A stretch of DNA of 64,000 nucleotides from an uncultured Fibrobacter sp. (GCF_947305105.1 NZ_CAMZCS010000003.1:62001-126000), one strand, 5' to 3'; shown: positions 14,796 to 24,682, counted from the stretch's first letter. A program made the numbers and translations. Notes: a model not told the origin generated them from the letters alone.

Positions 14796-16808
14796 ATGGA
14801 GAAGTTATACTGGGTCGTTTTCGGCTGCCTTTTGTGGGTGGCGCGTGTGGCGCAACTCTGTTTCCTCTACTGGATGGACGCTCCGACGGGCGGGCCGATT
14901 GTCGAGGATTGGGGGCGGTTCTTCCCGCAGTCGATGGTTGTCGAGGCGGGTATGGCGATGGCGATTGCCTTCGTGTTCGGCTCGGTTTCACTTTTGCTGA
15001 AGGGCCATGCCCTGCGCAAGGTGTGGGGTGTGCTTTCGGTTGTTGTCGCGGGCGTGTATATTGTCGCTAGTGGCGGTGACGACGAACTGGTCCGCTGGAT
15101 GGGCCAGCACCTTTCGCTCTCCTTCTTTGGTACGTATTCCAACGCGGCCTCCGATATGGGCCTCGTCGGGCGAATCTTTATTGGCGGTATCGGGCATTTC
15201 TCGCTGAGTATCGGCTGGGGCGCGGCTACGATTTTTGCCGTGGTGATGCTGTACCGCAAGTTGTACTGGAAATGGTTCGGCTCCACGCACAAGAAACCTG
15301 CGATGGTTGCGCTCGGAATGTTGCTGATTGTCGCTGCCGTTGGGCTCTCTGCCCGTGTTTGGCTGGTCACGAGCAACATGTGCTGGAACCGCGTTTGCCC
15401 GGTGCTGTGGCGCATTGCCGGAGAAATCCGCGAAAACTTTGCCGACCCTGTGAAGGGCGAGGGCTACGAGGCGGGTATCCGTCTGTTGGGCGGCGACCCG
15501 TCGAAGGAATATCCCTTCTGGAAGGAGTATCCGCGCGAGGCGGTGTCTATTGCCGAGTTCAAGGCGAAGCCGATGGACGAGAGACCTGACATCATCTTCC
15601 TCACTATCGAGACTTTCCGCGGTTGGACGGGCGATATGCGCATCGGTACGGCTTGTGAAAAGTTCCATAACCTTTGCCGCCTTTCCAAGAAAGCGCTCTA
15701 TTACCCGAACGCGCGCAGTGTGGGTTACCCCTCGGTTGAGGGCTTTTTGGGTGTGCTTGCTGGCGTGTGGAGCCACCCGACAAAGTCGTTCCTCTCGGAT
15801 TACCCTAAGACAAACTTGCGCACCTTGCCGCAGATTCTCTCGGATGCGGGTTACTACACCGATGTGCTCACGGCGACGGAACCGAGTTTCGACAAACTGG
15901 ACCCCTGGTTTGAGGCGTGGTTCAATCATTGGGAATTCAAGAGCGAAAATCAGCACGACGTTCCGCTGGCTGACCGCTTCCGCGAGGTTTACGCTTCGCG
16001 CCCTGCCGACAAGCCAATTTTCTTGAACTGGATGAGTACTTCCATGCATGTGCCGTTCAGCATTCCCTCTGAATATGGCCCGACGCCCGAAGACCCGGAT
16101 GAGGCATACGTGAGGGCAGTCGCTTACATGGATAGCGCGGTCGGCATTGTCCTTGACGAAATCGAGAAGGGCCCGCGTGCCAACCAGACGTTGATTTTTG
16201 TAGTGGGTGACCATGCTTTTGGCAACAATGCACAGCATACGACGCCGGAATATATCGGGACTGTGCAGGAAGGCTATACGTGGGTGCCGTTGATGGTTGT
16301 TGGCCCGGGAATCAAGCCTAGCCTCCAGACTGAGGTGGTTTCGCAGGTAGACATTGCTCCGACGATTTTGGATTACCTTGGTCTTGAAATTTCAAATAAC
16401 TTTGTCGGCCATACCCTTTTGGAACGCATTGCTGACGAACCTGCCGTTGCCGAAGTTCCGGCGGATTCTGCTGATTCGCTTGCCCAAGGGGATTCTGCCG
16501 CGGTGGCTCCGGCTTACCTGTTCCGCGCAACCTCCCAGTATGCTCCAGTATTCTCGTTCCGCCTTGCAGACATTGCCATGCAGCGGGATTCCCTGATTTA
16601 CTACGGCAACATGGATGATCCGGAAGCGTCTTCGGTGTTCGCCACGCGGCTTGTCCCGGACTGGGATACCTTGCACCTGGCCGAAGGGTTTGTTACCGGA
16701 CGGCGTTTGGGGGCGATTCCTGCCGATTTCGCCGATACCGAAAAGGCCATGCGCGATGCTGCCGAGGCTTGGCTGTATATCGTGAACAGCAATAAGCTCC
16801 GTCCTTGA
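14796..16808 (+). CDS. Sulfatase-fold membrane phosphoglycerol-transferase-like protein
   Basis: 670 aa. Five predicted membrane helices in the first ~200 residues, then a large sulfatase/alkaline-phosphatase-fold domain (TIETFRGWTGDM, WMSTSMHVPF, VVGDHAFG). This is the layout of LtaS/MdoB-type enzymes that move phosphoglycerol groups. Where LtaS has the Thr nucleophile before E-F, this protein reads SVGYPSVEGFLG, so the nucleophile is not obvious. The ATG at 14796 was preferred because AGGA (14784-14787) is 8 bases upstream; an in-frame ATG at 14787 overlaps it. A Gram-negative role in modifying periplasmic glycans or lipids is more likely than teichoic acid synthesis. Confidence 0.7.
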   Translation: MEKLYWVVFGCLLWVARVAQLCFLYWMDAPTGGPIVEDWGRFFPQSMVVEAGMAMAIAFVFGSVSLLLKGHALRKVWGVLSVVVAGVYIVASGGDDELVRWMGQHLSLSFFGTYSNAASDMGLVGRIFIGGIGHFSLSIGWGAATIFAVVMLYRKLYWKWFGSTHKKPAMVALGMLLIVAAVGLSARVWLVTSNMCWNRVCPVLWRIAGEIRENFADPVKGEGYEAGIRLLGGDPSKEYPFWKEYPREAVSIAEFKAKPMDERPDIIFLTIETFRGWTGDMRIGTACEKFHNLCRLSKKALYYPNARSVGYPSVEGFLGVLAGVWSHPTKSFLSDYPKTNLRTLPQILSDAGYYTDVLTATEPSFDKLDPWFEAWFNHWEFKSENQHDVPLADRFREVYASRPADKPIFLNWMSTSMHVPFSIPSEYGPTPEDPDEAYVRAVAYMDSAVGIVLDEIEKGPRANQTLIFVVGDHAFGNNAQHTTPEYIGTVQEGYTWVPLMVVGPGIKPSLQTEVVSQVDIAPTILDYLGLEISNNFVGHTLLERIADEPAVAEVPADSADSLAQGDSAAVAPAYLFRATSQYAPVFSFRLADIAMQRDSLIYYGNMDDPEASSVFATRLVPDWDTLHLAEGFVTGRRLGAIPADFADTEKAMRDAAEAWLYIVNSNKLRP

Positions 16809-16820
16809 TTTCGCGTGCCC

Positions 16821-16849
16821 GCACAGGCCCTTTGGGCTTTTTTCTGTGC
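16821..16849 (+). terminator. Rho-independent terminator
   Basis: Inner stem GCCC-TTT-GGGC followed by TTTTTT, within a larger GCACAG...CTGTGC pairing. Confidence 0.8.
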
Positions 16850-16872
16850 GTTATAATTTGTAAATTGTACTC

Positions 16873-17904
16873 GTGGCACGATTTTTGCATAACTTGCATA
16901 AGTTTAAAAAGGAAGGCGCCGGGAATGGCGGCTTCCTTGTCGCCGTGTTTTTGCTTTGGGCCCTTGCGTTTTTTGCGGGTTGCGAAGAAATCGAAGAAGA
17001 AAAGCCGTGGATCCAGGTGGACCGCCCGCAGATGCTCTTCACCGATACCACCTTGCTCGACAGTTACAACGGCAATGTGCTTTCGTGGAAATTAAAGACG
17101 GCCTACCTGGAACGCTGGGCCGACAAGGAGATTGTGTTTGTCCGCCCGATTTTCGTGGACATCTATGACTCTTTGGGAGAACGAGCCGCATTCATGCGCG
17201 CTGATTCTGGCCGGTTCGACATGAAGTTTACCTACGTGAACGCCTATGGCCACGTGTACGCCCTGACCCCGAAGGGAGCTTCGGTCCGTGCGGATTCGCT
17301 TATTTGGAATAAGGCAGATAACCTTGTGCGCACGGAGAGCTACGTGCGCGTGGTTTCCGAAGACGGCGACGTGTTGCAGGGCAAGGGTTTCGAAAGTGAT
17401 GCGAGGATGGACAACTGGAAAATCCTTGCGAACGTGACGGCCATTTTCCAGGATGCGGCAAACCGCCTGAAAGAAGAAGACCAGAAAGAGGCCAAGGAAC
17501 ATGCGTTGGATTCCCTGAAGGCCGATTCCGTGCAGAAGGCCAATGCGTCGAATGCAACGAATGCACCGCAAAATCCGGCGCCGGCTCCCCAGGCGGGGCA
17601 GCCCGCGCCTGCACCTGCGAACCCAGGCGCCGCGGCTCCTGCTGGCCAGCAGGCTCCGGCACAGGCATCTTCTGCGACTTCGACATCTCCGGCTCCTCCG
17701 GCCTCCTCCGCCGCGCTTGACACCTCTACCGGCCCGCGCGAGATGAACCCGGAGGCCGATGCGGAATTGCTCAAACAGTCCCGCAGATCTCTCATGCACC
17801 ACATGCGCCCGAAACCGGCAAAGGATTCTGCTGCACCTGCTCCTGGTCCCGCTCCGGCACCTGCGCCTGCGAAAAAAGATTCTTCCGGGAGCGCCAAGAA
17901 ATGA
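16873..17904 (+). CDS. lptC: LPS export protein LptC-like lipoprotein
   Basis: 343 aa from GTG 16873; the start is uncertain, and TTG 16894 (giving a basic HKFKKEG n-region) is an alternative. Membrane signal FLVAVFLLWALAFFAGC ends in a possible lipobox. The middle (about 50-200) is the LptC/OstA-like beta-jellyroll (VLSWKLKTAYLERWADKE, FDMKFTYVNAYGHVYAL). LptC takes LPS from the LptBFG transporter and hands it to LptA in the periplasm. The last ~150 residues are a Pro/Ala-rich, low-complexity tail not present in usual LptC. It overlaps the lptA start by 4 bases. Confidence 0.75.
   Translation: MARFLHNLHKFKKEGAGNGGFLVAVFLLWALAFFAGCEEIEEEKPWIQVDRPQMLFTDTTLLDSYNGNVLSWKLKTAYLERWADKEIVFVRPIFVDIYDSLGERAAFMRADSGRFDMKFTYVNAYGHVYALTPKGASVRADSLIWNKADNLVRTESYVRVVSEDGDVLQGKGFESDARMDNWKILANVTAIFQDAANRLKEEDQKEAKEHALDSLKADSVQKANASNATNAPQNPAPAPQAGQPAPAPANPGAAAPAGQQAPAQASSATSTSPAPPASSAALDTSTGPREMNPEADAELLKQSRRSLMHHMRPKPAKDSAAPAPGPAPAPAPAKKDSSGSAKK
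16874..16889 (+). promoter_or_regulatory. Sigma54 (-24/-12) promoter match before lptC
   Basis: TGGCAC-G-ATTT-TTGCA fits the sigma54 consensus TGGCACRNNNNTTGCW at every fixed position. The sigma54 gene rpoN is the fourth gene downstream. A sigma70-like TATAAT (16852-16857) lies just upstream. The predicted sigma54 start (about 16900) falls after the annotated lptC start, so either lptC starts later or the site is fortuitous. Confidence 0.45.
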
Positions 17905-19310
17905 TGCGCCTTGCCGTTCTCCTTTTGCTGCTTGCATCGACTGCGTTTTCGTCGTCGCCGCTTATCATGAAGCATGCGGATAATCTGAATGTCGCGCGTA
18001 CTCGAGGCATCTTGAATTTGCAGGGGAGCGTTTTCTTTGTCCACGACAGTATTGAATTCCGTACGGAGTATGCCACGTGGAACAAGGACGCCGAGATGGT
18101 GACTTGCAACGGGGGCTTCTTGTTCACGCACCCCTCCGGCTATATCCAAGCGCAGGAGGGCATTTACCAAAAGAAGAACAGCATGGCCACGGCCCGTGGC
18201 GACGTGAATGCGGGCGACTCTGCGCACACGTATGCTTTCAAAGGCGAGTACCTGATTTACGACCGCGAGCAAGAAATCCTCACCATGCCCGACCGCCCGA
18301 AACTTTTCCAGTTCGAGACGCACAAAGACAGTACGGTCGATACGGTGACCATCGAGGCGCGTCGCATCATCTTCAACAAGAAGGAATCTTTTGCCGAGGC
18401 TTACAAAGACGTAAAACTCACGCAGAAGGATATGATTGTCACTTGTGACACAGGTTATTTTGACCGCAAGAACAATTGGCTTTCGCTGACGGGCCACCCG
18501 ACTTGCGACATGAAGAACTACCACCTCACGGGCGATTCCATTTTCATGGTTCTCGATTCGACGGGTAAACAGCTCCAGTCGGCCCTGGTTATCCGCAATG
18601 CGCACGGTGTGCAACAAGAAGAAGACAAGCGTGGCGCTCCAGGGCATGTGACTGAGGCTTTTGGCGATACGCTTTATGCCGAGTTCAACGATGGCAAGAT
18701 AGAGCGTTTGTATGTAAACTTGAATGCGCGTGGATTTTTCTACGAAAACGATTTGAAGGAATACCGCAATTTGATGGATGGCGACCGCCTAGACCTTTTC
18801 TTTAAGAAGGGCAAGATGGACAGGGCCGTTGTGTCGGGCAAGGCGCAGAGCACCTACTTTTTTGTGAAGAAGGACCGCACTGTGGCGGGCAAGAACGAGG
18901 CTACGGGCGACACAATCCATTTGCTTTTCGATGCGCAGAAAAATGCCGTGAAGTCGCTCAGGCTCTTGGGTGGCGGCACCATGGCAAGCGGGCGTTATGT
19001 GGATATGGAAAAGACGGCTCGCCAGAAAAAGGCGGCTGAACTTGATTCCATAAGCAAGATTGCGAATGATAGGATTGCAAAGGCTGCTGCGAAAAACGAT
19101 TCAACTGCGAAAGTCGTGGCACCTGCTCCTACAGGGAAGACGGATGCGTCTAAGGGGAAGGCTGTAACACCTACGGGAAAGACGGTCGCACCGGCTCCGA
19201 AGTCTAAAAACGGGCCTGCTCCGGCTCCGAAACAGCCTACATCGAAGAATGGGACAACGCCTGCACCCGCTCCCAAAAAGCAACCCGCAAGCACGGAGGG
19301 TAAACCATGA
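17901..19310 (+). CDS. lptA: LptA/OstA-family LPS-transport protein
   Basis: 469 aa with a cleaved signal peptide ([17 protein letters not shown]). Residues about 25-330 are repeated OstA-like beta strands ([57 protein letters not shown]). It is far longer than E. coli LptA (about 185 aa), nearer to the N-terminal domain of LptD. After residue ~390 comes a Lys/Pro/Thr-rich tail with PAPTGK/PAPK repeats. Such basic Pro-rich tails may span the periplasm or bind the cell wall. Overlaps lptC and lptB by 4 bases each. Confidence 0.8.
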   Translation: MMRLAVLLLLLASTAFSSSPLIMKHADNLNVARTRGILNLQGSVFFVHDSIEFRTEYATWNKDAEMVTCNGGFLFTHPSGYIQAQEGIYQKKNSMATARGDVNAGDSAHTYAFKGEYLIYDREQEILTMPDRPKLFQFETHKDSTVDTVTIEARRIIFNKKESFAEAYKDVKLTQKDMIVTCDTGYFDRKNNWLSLTGHPTCDMKNYHLTGDSIFMVLDSTGKQLQSALVIRNAHGVQQEEDKRGAPGHVTEAFGDTLYAEFNDGKIERLYVNLNARGFFYENDLKEYRNLMDGDRLDLFFKKGKMDRAVVSGKAQSTYFFVKKDRTVAGKNEATGDTIHLLFDAQKNAVKSLRLLGGGTMASGRYVDMEKTARQKKAAELDSISKIANDRIAKAAAKNDSTAKVVAPAPTGKTDASKGKAVTPTGKTVAPAPKSKNGPAPAPKQPTSKNGTTPAPAPKKQPASTEGKP

Positions 19311-20044
19311 AGAACCTAGTGAGTACCATACGCACCGACAAACTGCGCAAGATTTACGGCGGACGCCAGGTGGTGAGCGACGTGTCTATCAGCGTGTCGC
19401 AGGGTGAAATTGTCGGGTTGCTCGGGCCGAATGGTGCCGGGAAGACGACTACGTTCTACATGATTGTGGGTATGGTCCGCCCCGATGCTGGCCACATCTT
19501 TTTGGACGACGTGGAAATGACGGACAAGCCCATGTACAAGCGCGCTCGCCTCGGGCTCGGCTACTTGCCGCAGGAAGCTTCCATTTTCCGCAAGCTCTCT
19601 GTGGAAAACAATATCATGGCTATCCTCGAGACGCAAGACATGAAGCGTCGCGAACGCAAGCGCCGTTTGGAAGAACTCCTTGAGGAATTTAAGATTACGC
19701 ATATCCGCAAGACAAAGTCGATGAGCTGCTCGGGTGGTGAACGCCGCCGCCTGGAGATTGCGCGCGCCTTGGCAAGCGATCCCTCGTTCCTTTTGCTCGA
19801 CGAACCGTTCGCAGGCATCGACCCCATCGCCGTGGCCGACATCCAGTCCATTATCTCTGGGCTCAAGGACAAGGGCATGGGCATTTTGATTACCGACCAT
19901 AACGTGCGCGAGACGCTCTCGATTACGGACCGCGCCTACATTATGTACAAGAGCCAGGTGCTGACGGAAGGTTCGTCGGAACATCTCGCAAACGACGCCG
20001 AAGCAAGGCGCATTTACCTGGGCGACAGTTTCCGCCTGGACTAG
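19307..20044 (+). CDS. lptB: LPS export ABC transporter ATP-binding protein
   Basis: 245 aa, full length. Walker [10 protein letters not shown] (about 45-53), Q-loop LPQEASIF, signature [15 protein letters not shown] and Walker [13 protein letters not shown], then switch His in [10 protein letters not shown]: all are typical of LptB. It powers extraction of LPS from the inner membrane with LptFG (not in this window). Start overlaps lptA (ATGA). Confidence 0.95.
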   Translation: MKNLVSTIRTDKLRKIYGGRQVVSDVSISVSQGEIVGLLGPNGAGKTTTFYMIVGMVRPDAGHIFLDDVEMTDKPMYKRARLGLGYLPQEASIFRKLSVENNIMAILETQDMKRRERKRRLEELLEEFKITHIRKTKSMSCSGGERRRLEIARALASDPSFLLLDEPFAGIDPIAVADIQSIISGLKDKGMGILITDHNVRETLSITDRAYIMYKSQVLTEGSSEHLANDAEARRIYLGDSFRLD

Positions 20045-20054
20045 GAGATTTTAG

Positions 20055-21695
20055 ATGGACGTTACGATGCAGCTTGGACAAAGCCAACGGCTGGAGCAGA
20101 CGCTCTCGCCGCAGTTGCTGCAGTCCGTGACCATCCTGCAGAAGAACTCGCTGGAACTTGAGACCGCCATCAAGGAGGAGGTCGAGGCGAATCCACTTCT
20201 GGAATTGGACGACGGCGGCGACGACATTTCGTACGAGGACTATGCCGCCGAGGCAGAGAACAGGGATTCCCATGGCGACGATGAGGCCAACTCGGGCGAG
20301 TCCATTGACCCGCGTGAATACGAACGCGGCGACCTGGACGACAGCGCTGCGGTGGACCGCGGTATGCTTGACGGTGCGACGAATGCCGAACTGGATTGGG
20401 GTTCCTACCTGAACGACGGCTACTCCGACACCGACGCTCCTTTCAAAGATTTGAACGCCGGGCCAGCAGATCCGGACGACGAGTGGGACCGCCCTGTGAA
20501 GGACGTGGACCTGAGCCTGCAAGACAAGCTCAAGAACCAGCTGCGCGAATGGAACGGGACGCACGAGTTGCAGCAGCAGTTACGCGAGGCCGGTTGCGAC
20601 GATGCGCATTTCCGTAGCTTGGTGGAGTACCTTATCAATTCATTGGATGAGAACGGCTTTGTTCAGGGGCTCAAGGCGGGCGCGGCCATTGCGAGAGCAA
20701 TGGCGAGCGATGCCTTCGTCGTCGAGATTGAGTCGGTGTTGTCCCACGAAAAAGAACTGGACGAGGCATCGCTCCCTGTCCGCGAGGCTTTCCACGTCTT
20801 GCAGTCGTTCCAGCCTCGCGGCATTGGCGCCCGCGATTTGCGAGAATGTTTCCTCATTCAGGCTTATGCTATCCCGGATTTCCCCGAACTTGCTATCCGC
20901 ATTCTCGAGACGCATTTCGACGACCTGAACGCGCTGCGCTATGCAAAGATTGCCAAGGATCTGGGCGTGTCGACCGACTCCATCCAGCAGGCTGTAGGCA
21001 ACCTTGCCCGACTGACCCCGCACCCCGGTCTCCAGATTTCTAACGCCCCTTCCATGTCGATTTCGCCGGACATGCGCGTGTACGAGAAACGCGGCCATTT
21101 CGAGGTCGAGGTCTTCAAGTCCAGGAGCCAGAAGTCCCTGCGCATAAACAAGATGTACCTTGAAATGTTGCAGAACAAGAGCTTGCCCAAGGCTGACCGC
21201 GATTTTATTGCGGACAAGCTCCGCCGTGCGAAGGAGTTCATGACGGCTGTAGACAACCGCCATTCTACCATGGAACTGGTCATGCGTGCCATCGTCAAGC
21301 GCCAGAAGGATTTCTTCGAGAAGGGCCCGGCCGCGCTCAAACCCATGATTTTGCAAGAAATCGCCGACGACGTGGGCCGCGACGTGAGCACCGTGAACCG
21401 CGTGACAAACGGCAAGTACGTGGAAACGCCATTCGGTGTGCGCGAACTGAAGGATTTCTTCACTTCTGGCGTCAAGCAAGGGGAATCCTCCGATGCCGCC
21501 GTGGTCGGTTCGGCCCAGATTTTGGACACCATCAAGGCGCTCGTGGCCGCCGAAGACAAGAAAAAGCCCCTCTCGGACCAGGCCATTGCCGATAAACTTT
21601 TGGAGCAGGGGATCAAGGTCGCCCGCCGCACGGTGGCCAAATACAGGGAGGAAGAGCTCAAAATTTTGCCCGCCCGATTGCGGAAAATGGTCTAA
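20055..21695 (+). CDS. rpoN: RNA polymerase sigma-54 factor
   Basis: 546 aa. Region I is Gln/Leu-rich (GQSQRLEQTLSPQLLQSVTI) and contacts bEBP activators; an acidic region II follows (about 50-130). The core-binding part is next, and the C-terminus has the RpoN box (ARRTVAKYREE, about 524-534) that reads the -24 element. Directly after lptB, the usual lptB-rpoN-hpf order. A sigma54-type promoter stands at the head of this operon (16874-16889). Confidence 0.95.
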   Translation: MDVTMQLGQSQRLEQTLSPQLLQSVTILQKNSLELETAIKEEVEANPLLELDDGGDDISYEDYAAEAENRDSHGDDEANSGESIDPREYERGDLDDSAAVDRGMLDGATNAELDWGSYLNDGYSDTDAPFKDLNAGPADPDDEWDRPVKDVDLSLQDKLKNQLREWNGTHELQQQLREAGCDDAHFRSLVEYLINSLDENGFVQGLKAGAAIARAMASDAFVVEIESVLSHEKELDEASLPVREAFHVLQSFQPRGIGARDLRECFLIQAYAIPDFPELAIRILETHFDDLNALRYAKIAKDLGVSTDSIQQAVGNLARLTPHPGLQISNAPSMSISPDMRVYEKRGHFEVEVFKSRSQKSLRINKMYLEMLQNKSLPKADRDFIADKLRRAKEFMTAVDNRHSTMELVMRAIVKRQKDFFEKGPAALKPMILQEIADDVGRDVSTVNRVTNGKYVETPFGVRELKDFFTSGVKQGESSDAAVVGSAQILDTIKALVAAEDKKKPLSDQAIADKLLEQGIKVARRTVAKYREEELKILPARLRKMV

Positions 21696-21836
21696 TTTGG
21701 GCATTATTCCCGTTTGGATGGTAATTTTGTAGCAAAAATGTGCGAAAAGGTTGTTTTTTTTGCCAAAAAAGATGTATATACTCTTAATGCGGAATGGAAA
21801 GTACCCTTCTGCTCTAAAACTCACGGAGGTTTTACT

Positions 21837-22154
21837 ATGGATATCAATTTTTCTGCTCGTCATTTTAATGCATCTGCCGGTCTCCAGGATCGTATTCAGG
21901 AAGAAATGGATAAACTCGCTCGTTTTTACCCGAACATCACTAGCGCCTCCGTCATCCTAGACCACGAAGTGGAACATCTGCGTCATTGCGAAATTTCCAT
22001 CAACATTACTGGTTCCGTGGTTGTGGCGTCTGCCGATGAAGAAAACATGGGCAAGGCAGTGGATGTGGCTCTTGAACGCGCCAAGATCCAGCTGAAGAAG
22101 GCCAACGACAAGCAGAACGACCACCGCGCACAGCCGCTTTCCGATTTGGCATAG
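21837..22154 (+). CDS. hpf: Ribosome hibernation promoting factor
   Basis: 105 aa, short HPF type: MDINFSARHFNASAGLQDRIQEEMDKLARF and the C-terminal ALERAKIQLKKANDK helix. It binds the 30S subunit in resting cells. The start at 21837 is fixed by GGAGGT; an upstream in-frame ATG at 21714 would add 41 unlikely residues. A possible own promoter (TATACT, around 21776) lies in the 140-base gap after rpoN. Confidence 0.93.
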   Translation: MDINFSARHFNASAGLQDRIQEEMDKLARFYPNITSASVILDHEVEHLRHCEISINITGSVVVASADEENMGKAVDVALERAKIQLKKANDKQNDHRAQPLSDLA

Positions 22155-22157
22155 TTC

Positions 22158-23189
22158 GTGGCGGACAATAAACTGAAAGATCTCAAGATCCTGCACCGGG
22201 AGAAGCTCTCGGTGCGGGACTTTTTTTGCCATTACGGCAAGGACCTGCAGATGGTGCAGTGTTCTCCAGAAGAGGACCTGGACTCCTTCATTGCCGAGAG
22301 TGGTATTCACCGCCCGGGGCTTGCCATGGCAGGCTATACGGCAGTGTACAGTTCGCAGCAGATTCAGGTGGTGGGCCATACAGAATGGAACTATCTGGAA
22401 TCGATTGGCCCCGAGGCCCGCAAAAAGATTTTTGACAATCTTTCGGTCTTTCACGCCCCGATGTGGGTGGTGACGCACGACCAGACCCCGCACAAGGAGC
22501 TCCGCGAGATGTGCCTCAAGTTGCACATACCGCTGTTTTTCACGACGCTCCACACTTACGAATTTAACAAGCTCTCCCAGCGCATCCTGGAAGAATACTT
22601 TGCCCCGCACGCCATTATCCACGGGAGCTTGGTCGACGTTTACGGCATAGGTATGCTCTACGTGGGCGACAGCAACGTGGGCAAGTCCGAATGCGTCTTG
22701 GACCTTGTCGAAAGCGGCCACCGCATGGTCGCCGACGATGTCGTGCATATCAGCCATGTAGGTAACTGCATCGTGGGCCGCCCCGACCCGCTGATCCGGC
22801 ACCACATGGAAATTCGCGGCGTGGGAATTCTGGACATCCGCTCGATGTTCGGTATCCATGCTATCCGCAAGGTGAAAAAGATTGAGGTCATCGTGGAACT
22901 CCAGCCGTGGCGGCAAGACGTGAGCTACGACCGCACGGGCCTGAACGAACAGCAGGAATCGATCATGGGCGTCTCTATCCCGAAGGTTATCATTCCTGTG
23001 GCGCCGGGCAAGAACTTGACCGTGATATCCGAAGTTATCGCGATGAATGCTTTGATGAAGATGAACGGCCAGAACGTGGCCCAAGAATTCAACGAGACCC
23101 TGATGCAGAAAATCAAGGCGAAGGCGAAGGGTGAATACTCCGACGACCTCTTGCAAGTTGATCCGCAGCATTGGTCTCCGTACGAATAA
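22158..23189 (+). CDS. hprK: HPr kinase/phosphorylase
   Basis: 343 aa, GTG start 3 bases after hpf. P-loop GDSNVGKSE (about 174-182), ADDVVHI metal/catalytic motif, and the HPrK signature GVGILDIRSMFG (about 222-233). It phosphorylates and dephosphorylates HPr Ser-46 in response to energy state. In the lptB-rpoN-hpf cluster it takes the place where PTS-Ntr genes often stand. No ptsH or ptsI gene is in the window. Confidence 0.92.
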   Translation: MADNKLKDLKILHREKLSVRDFFCHYGKDLQMVQCSPEEDLDSFIAESGIHRPGLAMAGYTAVYSSQQIQVVGHTEWNYLESIGPEARKKIFDNLSVFHAPMWVVTHDQTPHKELREMCLKLHIPLFFTTLHTYEFNKLSQRILEEYFAPHAIIHGSLVDVYGIGMLYVGDSNVGKSECVLDLVESGHRMVADDVVHISHVGNCIVGRPDPLIRHHMEIRGVGILDIRSMFGIHAIRKVKKIEVIVELQPWRQDVSYDRTGLNEQQESIMGVSIPKVIIPVAPGKNLTVISEVIAMNALMKMNGQNVAQEFNETLMQKIKAKAKGEYSDDLLQVDPQHWSPYE

Positions 23190-23191
23190 AG

Positions 23192-24106
23192 ATGAATAAC
23201 GTTGTTTACAAGATAAGGCAAAATATCATCCCGTTCTGTATCGCGGTGGTGCTGCTTACAGGCATTTGCGGCGCATGGTTTTTCTATCATCCGTCCAGCC
23301 CGTATCACGAGCGCATGGTGTTTGTCGTGAGCTTCGACAAGATTGGTACGCTCAAACCGGGTAACCGGGTTGCGGTCCGTGGTATTGGTTGCGGGCAGGT
23401 ACTCAGCGTGAAATTGACCGACGATGCGGTTTACGTGACGGCAGAGGTGCTTGCCAGCACGAAGATTCCCAAGAACTCGCAGTTCAGGCTCATTACCGCA
23501 GGGCTCATGGGCGAACGCGAACTCAACGTGCTTTCGGGTGATGGCAAGGAATACATTGCTGACGGCGATACCGTGAAGGGCATGTACGAAGAAGGTGCCG
23601 CAGGCATTACCCGGAGCCTTCGCGAGATTCTTGCAGGTATCCGCGAAATTCGACAGGAACTCGAAGCGACGGACAGTACCGTGATTCGCCCGATGGACGA
23701 GCAGGTGATGCGCGTGGGGCGGAAGGCGACACGGCTTGTGTCTACCGTGACGGTCCGCATCAAGAGGTGGAAATCTGAACTGGATACGCTTCTGAGCGAT
23801 TGCAGTACGCTCCTGGCCAATGTGGATTCCGAACTGGATGTCGTGGTGGAAAGGGGTGGAGAGGCCGCCGAGAGGGCAAAAGAGATCCTTCCTCGGGTCA
23901 AGGACCTCATCGAGAAGACGAAGTCTCTCCAGACTTATGCAGACACCCTTGTGAAGAAGATGGGAGCCGATGACAACTCAATTGGGCTGATTTTGGCCGA
24001 AAAAGGCCGGTTATCGGAGGAACTGGACCGGACCGCGGCAGATATCGATGCCTTAATCGAGGACCTGAAAAAGCAGGGCTTGAAATTGAATGTGGATATT
24101 TTTTAA
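23192..24106 (+). CDS. MlaD-like MCE-domain lipid transport protein
   Basis: 304 aa from ATG 23192, 2 bases after hprK. One N-terminal membrane helix (FCIAVVLLTGICGAWFFY), then a single MCE domain (VFVVSFDKIGTLKPGNRVAVRGIGCGQVLSVKL). A long coiled-coil C-terminus (about 150-300) follows. Such proteins form hexameric periplasmic rings or tubes that carry phospholipids with an MlaEF-type ABC transporter, whose genes are not here. Confidence 0.8.
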   Translation: MNNVVYKIRQNIIPFCIAVVLLTGICGAWFFYHPSSPYHERMVFVVSFDKIGTLKPGNRVAVRGIGCGQVLSVKLTDDAVYVTAEVLASTKIPKNSQFRLITAGLMGERELNVLSGDGKEYIADGDTVKGMYEEGAAGITRSLREILAGIREIRQELEATDSTVIRPMDEQVMRVGRKATRLVSTVTVRIKRWKSELDTLLSDCSTLLANVDSELDVVVERGGEAAERAKEILPRVKDLIEKTKSLQTYADTLVKKMGADDNSIGLILAEKGRLSEELDRTAADIDALIEDLKKQGLKLNVDIF

Positions 24107-24208
24107 CATTGGGTGTTGCTTTTTGTAAACAAAAAGGATAGATTACAACGACAACGGGCACCCCTGGTGCAATACGTCTAAATTACTCTACTAGAAGGAG
24201 TTCATATT

Positions 24209-24682
24209 ATGGCCGAAAAGAAACCCGCAAGAATGAGCGATGCCGATCTCAAGTTTTTTGAGGAGATGCTGTTGGAAAAGCGCCGCCAGTTGGTGACTGC
24301 CCAGAGCGAGTCCGAAAAGGCCAACGTGTTCCAGGGGCAAAAAGCCCAAGCCGGTGACGGCGCCGATTCTGACAGTGCCGATTCCGCCACGGATTACAAT
24401 TCCCTCGAAACGAACTTCTCGCTTGCTGCCCGCGAAGGCAAATACCTCGTGTACCTCGAAGAGGCGCTCACGCGCATCCGTAAGGGCACCTTCGGCGTGT
24501 GCAAGGTTTGCCAGGAACTCATCCCGAAGGCCCGCCTTATCGCCGTCCCGACGGCAACCAAGTGCGTGAACTGCAAGGAAGAGACCAAGAAGAAGGAACA
24601 GGAAAACAACCGCATCGAGATGGCGAAGCTCTTTGCCGAAGAGCAGCGCAAAGAAATGATGCGCAAGAACGCTGGCCGCTAG
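24209..24682 (+). CDS. dksA: DksA/TraR-family C4 zinc-finger protein
   Basis: 157 aa. N-terminal helices (LKFFEEMLLEKRRQLVTAQ), central acidic loop, and a C4 zinc finger CKVC-X17-CVNC (about 98-121). DksA binds the RNA polymerase secondary channel and works with ppGpp. AGAAGGAG precedes the ATG. Monocistronic: a terminator follows at 24748. Confidence 0.9.
   Translation: MAEKKPARMSDADLKFFEEMLLEKRRQLVTAQSESEKANVFQGQKAQAGDGADSDSADSATDYNSLETNFSLAAREGKYLVYLEEALTRIRKGTFGVCKVCQELIPKARLIAVPTATKCVNCKEETKKKEQENNRIEMAKLFAEEQRKEMMRKNAGR

Noticed and set aside
17092-17937. 281-aa Arg-rich minus-strand ORF
   Set aside because: Product of the Pro/Ala-rich tail of lptC read backwards.
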